Positions 14,681 through 19,654 of a stretch of DNA of 19,654 nt are shown here, one piece after another (within the stretch, counting starts at the first letter, position 1; every line of letters starts with the position of its first letter). The position numbers were made by a program, and so were the translations under genes. The notes beneath the pieces were generated by a model that saw only the letters and a program-made list of their open reading frames with translations, was not told where the DNA came from and did not search any database. The stretch spans positions 1 to 19,654 of the forward strand of contig JAJYXA010000196.1 in assembly GCA_021791235.1 (NCBI GenBank), given 5' to 3'. The DNA comes from Pseudomonadota bacterium. GTDB lineage: Bacteria > Pseudomonadota > Gammaproteobacteria > Burkholderiales > Thiobacillaceae.

Positions 14681-15041
14681 GGGCCGGGATCGAGAATTTC
14701 AGGCGCCGGCGTTTTTCCAGCTTCGATTTGATACGGAACAAGGCTTTCCGGGTGAGTGAGTGCTCCGGTATGTGCGTCCGGCCGGCACCAATTTCGACCG
14801 CGGGCCGGGCGCAGTCGAGCGAAAACCGCTGTTCTCCCCGCTGTTCCAAAACAGCAGATAGCCCCGGATGCCGACCCCGGCCACGCCTGCGGTCGTCAGC
14901 CTTTCGCAGGCGGGTCGAAATCCATCCAGGAAGAAATTTTCCAGTGCCTGTGTGATGCGTGCATCGGATGCGCATAGCAGGTCTGCGGGAGAAAGGGGCG
15001 CAGCTTGGGTTCACCCCGGACCTGGCGGCAATCGTGGTCAC
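14661..15041 (-). pseudogene. Possible decayed coding remnant upstream of the DUF1631 leader
   Basis: No intact gene is evident between the DUF1631 promoter and the tRNA. On the minus strand one frame reads LENFFLDGFRPACERLTTAG followed by GIRGYLLFWNSGEN (about 14945-14830). A second frame downstream reads SLTRKALFRIKSKLEKRR, followed by LKFSIPALKFSSP and a stop (about 14765-14661). Both have sensible codon use, but no single frame joins them and no good start is visible, as if one gene had suffered a frameshift. I recognise no family. It may equally be noncoding DNA that happens to be open. Its 3' end overlaps the FliA-like promoter. Confidence 0.25.
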
Positions 15042-15092
15042 GAGAGGCCGCCATCGAACGGGCTAACCCCGTATCGGTCCGGATGCAGTAGC

Positions 15093-15166
15093 TGGAGCGG
15101 GCGAAGGGAATCGAACCCTCCTCATGAGCTTGGGAAGCTCAGGTAATGCCACTATACGACGCCCGC
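15093..15166 (-). tRNA. tRNA-Gly (anticodon CCC)
   Basis: The minus strand folds as a complete 74-nt tRNA. The acceptor stem GCGGGCG (15166-15160) pairs with CGCCCGC (15103-15097), then discriminator U and encoded CCA (15095-15093). The anticodon stem-loop is TGAGC-TTCCCAA-GCTCA, giving anticodon CCC, which reads GGG glycine codons. The T-arm contains GGTTCGATTCC. It closely resembles E. coli glyU. The gene stands alone on its strand, opposite to thiS. Confidence 0.97.
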
Positions 15167-15266
15167 GCGGGACTGCCCCTTCCAGGGGGCTTGCGTCTTC
15201 ATGCCCTGCAGGGTGCTTCAGGGTAGAATTCGGCATCATACTGAAACTCATGCCCGGATAGAAGCT

Positions 15267-15470
15267 GTGATTGAACTGGTCATCAACGGCGAAGCCCGTA
15301 CCTTCCCCGCGCCGCTCACCCTTGCCCAACTGATCGAGTCGCTGAATCTGGCGGGAAAACGCATCGCCATCGAAAAGAACGGCGAAATCGTCCCGCGCAG
15401 CCGGCATGCCGACACCCGGCTTGCCGGCGGCGACCGCCTGGAAATCGTCGTCGCGGTTGGCGGCGGCTGA
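15267..15470 (+). CDS. thiS: Sulfur carrier protein ThiS
   Basis: This 67-residue ubiquitin-like sulfur carrier serves synthesis of the thiazole half of thiamine. Its C-terminal glycine is adenylylated by ThiF, thiocarboxylated and used by ThiG. The sequence begins MIELVINGEARTFPAPLTLAQLIESL (beta-grasp fold) and ends VVAVGGG with the required terminal Gly-Gly. GTG 15267 is chosen because it gives the family N-terminus; the longer frame from 15201 adds unrelated residues. I see no TPP riboswitch ahead of it. A TAGAAT box (15224-15229) could be a -10 element. thiG follows after 110 bp of repeat DNA. Confidence 0.92.
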   Translation: MIELVINGEARTFPAPLTLAQLIESLNLAGKRIAIEKNGEIVPRSRHADTRLAGGDRLEIVVAVGGG

Positions 15471-15474
15471 AAGT

Positions 15475-15573
15475 GGGTGAGGGGTGAGGCGTAAGGGGTG
15501 AAGCACAAAGCTCCGGCCTTTTCCCCTCGTTCCTCTTTCCCCGCTCCTTACCCTTCACCCCTTACGCCTCACC
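15475..15573. repeat. Heptad-phased 21-bp inverted repeat between thiS and thiG
   Basis: The left arm (15483-15503) and right arm (15553-15573) are perfect reverse complements around a 49-nt pyrimidine-rich loop. The left side consists of 7-bp units: GGGTGAG, GGGTGAG, GCGTAAG, GGGTGAA (15475-15502). The right side mirrors them: CTTACCC, TTCACCC, CTTACGC, CTCACC (15547-15573). A read-through transcript would form a long stem ending 7 nt before the thiG ATG. Confidence 0.85.
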
Positions 15574-15580
15574 TGAACCT

Positions 15581-16369
15581 ATGGAACCACTCGTCATCGC
15601 CGGTCTATCCTATGCCTCCCGTCTGCTGGTCGGCACCGGCAAGTACAAGGACTTCGAACAGACGCGCCTCGCGGTCGAGGCCTCGGGCGCGGAAATCGTC
15701 ACCGTCGCCATCCGCCGCACCAACATCGGCCAGGATGCCGGCCAGCCCAGCCTGCTCGACGCGCTGCCGCCGTCGAAATACACCTACCTGCCCAACACCG
15801 CCGGCTGCTATACGGCAGACGACGCGATCCGCACCCTGCGCCTGGCGCGCGAACTGCTGGACGGCCATAGTCTGGTCAAGCTGGAAGTGCTGGGCGACGC
15901 CGAATCGCTGTATCCCAACGTGGCCGAGACCATCAAGGCCGCCGAGGTGCTGGTGAAGGACGGATTCCAGGTGATGGTCTATACGTCGGACGACCCGATC
16001 GCCGCCAAGCAGCTGGAGGACATCGGCTGCGTCGCGGTGATGCCGCTGGCGAGCCTGATCGGCTCCGGCATGGGCATCCTCAATCCGTGGAATCTGCAGA
16101 TCATCATCGACCGCCTCTCGGTACCGGTGATCGTCGATGCCGGCGTCGGCACCGCCAGCGACGCCACCATCGCGATGGAGCTCGGCTGCGATGCCGTGCT
16201 GATGAATACCGCGATCGCCGGTGCCGGCAATCCGGTGCTGATGGCCTCGGCAATGAAAAAGGCGGTGGAAGCCGGACGCGAGGCTTTCCTCGCCGGGCGC
16301 ATGCCGAAGAAAATTTACCAGGCCAGCCCTAGCTCGCCGACCAGCGGCCTCATCACCGGCAGCAAATAA
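15581..16369 (+). CDS. thiG: Thiazole synthase ThiG
   Basis: This 262-residue TIM-barrel enzyme condenses 1-deoxy-D-xylulose 5-phosphate, the glycine-derived imine and ThiS-thiocarboxylate to the thiazole phosphate of thiamine. Evidence includes [11 protein letters not shown] (18-28), the Schiff-base lysine K100 in LVKLEVLGD, and the phosphate-binding loops [15 protein letters not shown] and [26 protein letters not shown] and the C-terminal ASPSSPTSG are also typical. Length is typical (about 256-265). ATG 15581 lies only 8 nt after the right arm of the inverted repeat and has no visible Shine-Dalgarno, so translation may depend on the repeat's folding. trmB follows after 4 bp. Confidence 0.95.
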   Translation: MEPLVIAGLSYASRLLVGTGKYKDFEQTRLAVEASGAEIVTVAIRRTNIGQDAGQPSLLDALPPSKYTYLPNTAGCYTADDAIRTLRLARELLDGHSLVKLEVLGDAESLYPNVAETIKAAEVLVKDGFQVMVYTSDDPIAAKQLEDIGCVAVMPLASLIGSGMGILNPWNLQIIIDRLSVPVIVDAGVGTASDATIAMELGCDAVLMNTAIAGAGNPVLMASAMKKAVEAGREAFLAGRMPKKIYQASPSSPTSGLITGSK

Positions 16370-16373
16370 CAGC

Positions 16374-17057
16374 ATGACGACCGATTCCGGCGCGCATCCG
16401 CGCATCCGTTCCTATGTACTGCGCGCCGGGCGCGTCGGCTCCGGCCAGGCGCGCGCGCTGGCCGAACTCGGGCCGCAGTTCATGCTGCCGTACCAGCCTG
16501 CCGTGCTCGATCTCGATGCCGTGTTCGGCCGTGCCGCACCGCGCATCCTGGAAATCGGTTTCGGCATGGGCGAAGGGCTGGCCGAGATTGCCGCAGCCCA
16601 TCCCGAAAGTGACTACCTCGGCGTCGAGGTGCACACGCCCGGCGTCGGCGCGCTCCTGAAGCAGATCGGCGAGCGGGGTCTCACCAACGTGCGCGTCGTC
16701 CAGCACGACGCGGTCGAGGTACTGAGCCACATGCTGGCGCCGGCCAGCCTGGCCGGCATCCACATCTTCTTCCCCGATCCCTGGCACAAGAAGCGCCACC
16801 ACAAGCGCCGCCTGATCCAGCCGCCGCTGGTGCAACTCCTGGCCAGCCGCCTCAAGCCGGGCGGCTATATCCATCTGGCCACCGACTGGCAGGACTACGC
16901 CGGGCAGATGCTTGCGGTGCTCAGCGCCGAGCCGCTGCTCGCCAACACCGCGGCGGATTACGCGCCGCGCCCCGACACCCGGCCGCTCACCAAATTCGAG
17001 CAGCGCGGCATCCGGCTGGGGCACGGGGTATGGGATCTGGTTTTTCGCCGGATCTGA
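16374..17057 (+). CDS. trmB: tRNA (guanine-N7-)-methyltransferase TrmB
   Basis: This 227-residue cytoplasmic Rossmann-fold enzyme makes m7G46 in tRNA from S-adenosylmethionine. The SAM loop EIGFGMGEG (60-68), the acidic end of strand 2 ([10 protein letters not shown]) and the family hallmark [15 protein letters not shown] (132-146) are intact. The C-terminal [19 protein letters not shown] motif is the usual substrate-recognition end. It starts 4 bp after thiG and is read with it; this thiS-thiG-trmB order recurs in betaproteobacteria. Confidence 0.95.
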   Translation: MTTDSGAHPRIRSYVLRAGRVGSGQARALAELGPQFMLPYQPAVLDLDAVFGRAAPRILEIGFGMGEGLAEIAAAHPESDYLGVEVHTPGVGALLKQIGERGLTNVRVVQHDAVEVLSHMLAPASLAGIHIFFPDPWHKKRHHKRRLIQPPLVQLLASRLKPGGYIHLATDWQDYAGQMLAVLSAEPLLANTAADYAPRPDTRPLTKFEQRGIRLGHGVWDLVFRRI

Positions 17058-17088
17058 TTCGCGCTGTCATGCGGCTATGATGTAGCGC

Positions 17089-17724
17089 ATGGACATCCTC
17101 GAACTCGTCAAGGCGGCATTCGCGCTGTTTGCCATCGTCGACCCGGTCGGCGTGATTCCGATTTTTCTCCTCGCCACCCGCGGCTATACCCTGGCGCAAA
17201 GCCGCGCAGCGGCACGGATCGCAGCGCTGACCGTGCTGGGCGTGCTGACGCTGTTCACCTTTGTCGGTGAGCCCATGCTGGCGTTTTTTGGCATTCGCCT
17301 GGCGGCGTTTACGGTGGCGGGCGGTTTGCTGCTGCTGTTGCTGGCCCTGTCCATGGTGCAGGCGCACGTCAGTCCGCAGCGGCAGACACAGGACGAGGCG
17401 CTGGAGGCGGAGGAAAAGGATGCGGTCGGCGTGGTGCCGCTCGGCATTCCGCTGCTGGCGGGGCCGGGTGCGATCACGCATGTGATCGTGGCGGCCGGCG
17501 CGGCCCGGGGTGACGTGCTGCAGCAGGGCTTGTTGCTGATTCCGGTGGCGCTGGTGGCCCTCTCGGTGTGGCTGGCGTTTCGCGCGGCGCCGATGATCGC
17601 GCGGCGGCTCGGCAAAACGGGAATCCATGTCGTCACCCGCCTGATGGGCCTGATCATCGCGGCGATTTCGATCGAAATGATCGCGGGCGGACTCGGTACG
17701 CTGTTTCCGGGTCTGCTGGCCTGA
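17089..17724 (+). CDS. MarC family integral membrane protein
   Basis: This 211-residue inner-membrane protein has six hydrophobic segments in two groups of three, separated by a charged loop (SPQRQTQDEALEAEEKDAVG, about 95-114). FAIVDPVGVIPIFL (14-27) and the repeated VPLGIPLLAGPGAITHVI (116-133) identify the MarC/UPF0056 family. MarC itself is not needed for multiple antibiotic resistance, and the transported substrate is unknown. ATG 17089 lies 31 bp after trmB, so it may share the thi-trmB transcript. A strong hairpin follows its stop. Confidence 0.9.
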   Translation: MDILELVKAAFALFAIVDPVGVIPIFLLATRGYTLAQSRAAARIAALTVLGVLTLFTFVGEPMLAFFGIRLAAFTVAGGLLLLLLALSMVQAHVSPQRQTQDEALEAEEKDAVGVVPLGIPLLAGPGAITHVIVAAGAARGDVLQQGLLLIPVALVALSVWLAFRAAPMIARRLGKTGIHVVTRLMGLIIAAISIEMIAGGLGTLFPGLLA

Positions 17725-17725
17725 T

Positions 17726-17744
17726 CCGGTGCATCACGCACCGG
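17726..17744 (+). terminator. Hairpin after marC
   Basis: A perfect 7-bp stem, CCGGTGC-ATCAC-GCACCGG, begins 1 nt after the marC TGA. No T-run follows (CTTGGCG), so it may be a weak or factor-assisted terminator, or a 3'-end stabiliser of the thiS-thiG-trmB-marC transcript. Confidence 0.45.
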
Positions 17745-17853
17745 CTTGGCGCGAGCCTGGCCCAAAGCGCCTGTCATCCGTGCGTTCTATCATGCATTTA
17801 CTGCTGGCGCGATCATTGCGTCGGCTCCATTGATTTCAATACGGGAGCACGAC

Positions 17854-18768
17854 ATGGAATTCGGACTCGTCGGACTCGGCCGCATGGGCGGCAACATGGC
17901 GCGGCGGCTGGCGCGCAAGAACGTCCGCATCGCAATGAACAATCGCAGCCACGAGGTCAGCGAAGCCATCGCGGCGGAAACCGGGCACCTGGCCTGCGCC
18001 ACGCTGGTTGACCTGGTTGCCGCATTGCAGGCGCCGCGCATCGTCTGGCTGATGTTGCCTGCCGGCGAGGCGACCGAGGCGGCGCTGACCACGCTGCGGC
18101 CCCTGCTGAGCGCCGGCGACCTGGTGGTCGACGGCGCCAACGCGTATTACAAGGACGATCTGCGCCGCGCCGACCTCTTGGCGGCGCGGCAGATCGAGTA
18201 CGCCGATGCCGGCGTCTCCGGCGGCGTGTGGGGGCTGGAGAACGGCTACTGCATCATGTTCGGCGGCAGCGACGTGGCGGCGTCACGGCTCAAGCCCTAC
18301 ATGGAAGCGCTCGCGCCCACCCCGACGGATGGCTGGCTGCATACCGGCCCGGTCGGTTCAGGCCACTTCGTGAAGATGGTCCACAACGGCATCGAGTACG
18401 GCATGATGCAGGCCTTCGCCGAAGGCTTCGCGCTGATGAAGAACAAACCCGGCTTCGATCTCGATATCGGCGCGATTGCCGAACTGTGGCGGCACGGCAG
18501 CGTGGTGCGTTCCTGGCTGCTGGATCTGTCGGCGGATTTCCTGGCGCAGGATCAGGCGCTGGCGTCGATCGAACCGTTCGTCGCCGACTCGGGCGAGGGC
18601 CGCTGGACGGCGCTGGAAGCGGTCGAACAGGGCATTCCCGCGCCGGTGATGTCGCTGGCGCTGATGATGCGTTTTGCCAGCCAGGGCAGGAACGACTTCG
18701 CGGCGAAAATGCTCGCCAAGATGCGGCAGGGCTTCGGCGGCCATGCCGTCAGGGAGGAAGGCAAATGA
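17854..18768 (+). CDS. gnd: 6-phosphogluconate dehydrogenase, decarboxylating, short (GndA/YqeC-type)
   Basis: This 304-residue cytoplasmic enzyme oxidises 6-phosphogluconate to ribulose 5-phosphate and CO2. Landmarks are the Rossmann GLGRMGGNMARRL (7-19), VVDGANAYYKDD (91-102), the substrate motif DAGVSGGVWGLENG (118-131), and catalytic Lys174 and Glu181 in HFVKMVHNGIEYG. It is the short form (about 300 residues against about 470 in E. coli Gnd), a group often NAD-preferring, which I infer rather than read from the sequence. ATG 17854 has GGGAG (17843-17847) upstream; a longer in-frame start at 17746 lacks support. Its stop overlaps the zwf start (ATGA), so the oxidative pentose-phosphate steps are co-translated. 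Confidence 0.93.
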   Translation: MEFGLVGLGRMGGNMARRLARKNVRIAMNNRSHEVSEAIAAETGHLACATLVDLVAALQAPRIVWLMLPAGEATEAALTTLRPLLSAGDLVVDGANAYYKDDLRRADLLAARQIEYADAGVSGGVWGLENGYCIMFGGSDVAASRLKPYMEALAPTPTDGWLHTGPVGSGHFVKMVHNGIEYGMMQAFAEGFALMKNKPGFDLDIGAIAELWRHGSVVRSWLLDLSADFLAQDQALASIEPFVADSGEGRWTALEAVEQGIPAPVMSLALMMRFASQGRNDFAAKMLAKMRQGFGGHAVREEGK

Positions 18769-19654
18769 ACGCCGGCCTCGAAGCGTTGCTGCCGTGCACC
18801 TTCGTCATCTTCGGTGCCACCGGCCACCTTTCCACCCACAAGCTCCTGCCCGCGCTGTATCACCTGGAAGCGGCGGCCCGCCTGTCGGAATCGCTCAACA
18901 TCGTGGCTTTCTCGCGCAGGCCGTGGAATGACCAGGACTGGCGCAATCACATGCGCGAGATCCTGGCCGACAGGGTCGGCGACAAGATCAATACGCCGGT
19001 GTTCGAACGATTCCTGGCGCGCTTCAGCTATCAGCAGGGCGACCTCAACGATGTCGCCTCGTATCGGGCATTGGCCAGTCGCTTGCCGTCGGGCGATGCA
19101 TGCTCCAGCACGGTGTTCTATCTTGCGATCAAACCGGCGGAGTTTTCAGCGGTGATCCACAACCTCGAAGCCGTCGGCCTCAACAGGCCGCGCGGCCTCA
19201 ATCGCGTGGTGCTGGAGAAACCCTTTGGCGAGGACATCGAGTCGGCGCGCATTCTGAACCAGTTGCTGCACCAGCATTTCGACGAGGAGCAGATCTTTCG
19301 CATCGACCATTTCCTCGGCAAGGAGACGGTGCAGAACCTGTTCGTTTTCCGCTTCGCCAACACGCTGATCGAACCCCTGTGGAACCGCAACTTCATCGAT
19401 CACGTGCAGATCACCGTGGCCGAATCGATGGGCATCGAGAATCGCGCCGATTATTACGACCGCGCCGGTGCGCTGCGCGACATGCTGCAAAACCACCTGA
19501 TGCAGCTGCTTACGGTCATTGCCATGGAGCCGCCGCCCGCGCTCGAAGCCGATGCGCTGCACGACGAGAAGGTGAAGGTGTTGCGCTCGATCCGCCCGAT
19601 CGCCAAGCGTGCGGTGCACGCGCACGCCATTCGCGCGCAATATGCGCGCGGAGT
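18765..19654 (+). CDS. zwf: Glucose-6-phosphate 1-dehydrogenase, 3' end outside the window
   Basis: About 296 N-terminal residues are present of a protein that is usually 480-500 long; the frame is still open at the window edge. It oxidises glucose 6-phosphate to 6-phosphogluconolactone with NAD(P)+. Seen are the nucleotide loop FGATGHLSTHKLLPAL (16-31), VVLEKPFGED (148-157) and the active-site R-I-D-H-F-L-G-K-E (179-187). The nucleotide loop reads GATGHL where most family members have GASGDL, which could affect cofactor preference. The start is firm: ATG overlaps the gnd stop by 4 bp, with AGGGAGGAAGG just upstream (18751-18761). Confidence 0.93.
   Translation, partial: MNAGLEALLPCTFVIFGATGHLSTHKLLPALYHLEAAARLSESLNIVAFSRRPWNDQDWRNHMREILADRVGDKINTPVFERFLARFSYQQGDLNDVASYRALASRLPSGDACSSTVFYLAIKPAEFSAVIHNLEAVGLNRPRGLNRVVLEKPFGEDIESARILNQLLHQHFDEEQIFRIDHFLGKETVQNLFVFRFANTLIEPLWNRNFIDHVQITVAESMGIENRADYYDRAGALRDMLQNHLMQLLTVIAMEPPPALEADALHDEKVKVLRSIRPIAKRAVHAHAIRAQYARG

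Noticed and set aside
15167..15266. TPP riboswitch ahead of thiS
   Set aside because: The conserved CUGAGA and ACCCUU blocks of the TPP aptamer are not seen; the space holds only a CCCCT/AGGGG hairpin and the CCCTGCAGGG palindrome.

Overview
The window is chromosomal DNA of a GC-rich proteobacterium, most likely a betaproteobacterium of the Nitrosomonadales/Thiobacillus kind. This is inferred from gene content: DarP, a DUF1631 protein, ilvE next to a zf-CHCC protein, a DsrC/TusE-family protein, thiS-thiG-trmB and a gnd-zwf pair. No marker allows a species call. There are 21 protein genes and one tRNA, with no phage, insertion sequence or CRISPR array. Most of it is housekeeping, so the interest lies in the regulatory and repeat DNA between genes.

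Layout. 1-4431: darP (its start may lie before the window), an orphan membrane-anchored zinc-metallopeptidase-like gene, a convergent mogA-EI24 pair, and a divergent pair of exported proteins (thioredoxin fold and a seven-motif beta-propeller). 4442-8474 on the minus strand: SnoaL-like protein, YheT-type hydrolase, phosphomannomutase/phosphoglucomutase and CorA. 8562-9700: ilvE and a zf-CHCC protein, divergent from an RNase I-like T2 ribonuclease (9778-10527). 10579-12038: a DsrC/TusE-fold protein lacking the active cysteines, and mutY. 12079-12251: a cluster of REP-type palindromes. 12252-14447: a 731-residue DUF1631 protein. 14448-15092: its regulatory leader plus a stretch that may be a decayed gene. 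15093-15166: tRNA-Gly(CCC). 15267-17724: thiS, thiG, trmB, marC. 17854-19654: a short-type 6-phosphogluconate dehydrogenase and zwf, cut by the window end.

The most notable point is the leader of the DUF1631 gene. On the minus strand, in order, it has a sigma-28 (FliA)-like promoter (TCAAGTTT-N11-ACCGATAG), a class I cyclic di-GMP (GEMM) aptamer with its ACAGGGCAAAC and GGGACGCAAAG blocks, GNRA-capped P2 and GUCUC/GAGAC P3, then a possible anti-Shine-Dalgarno segment, the ribosome binding site and the ATG. This suggests that a protein of unknown function is made under flagellar control and tuned by cyclic di-GMP, which would place DUF1631 in the motility/sessility switch. The other items worth a look are the cysteine-less DsrC-like protein, the REP cluster between DUF1631 and mutY, and the heptad-phased inverted repeat separating thiS from thiG.
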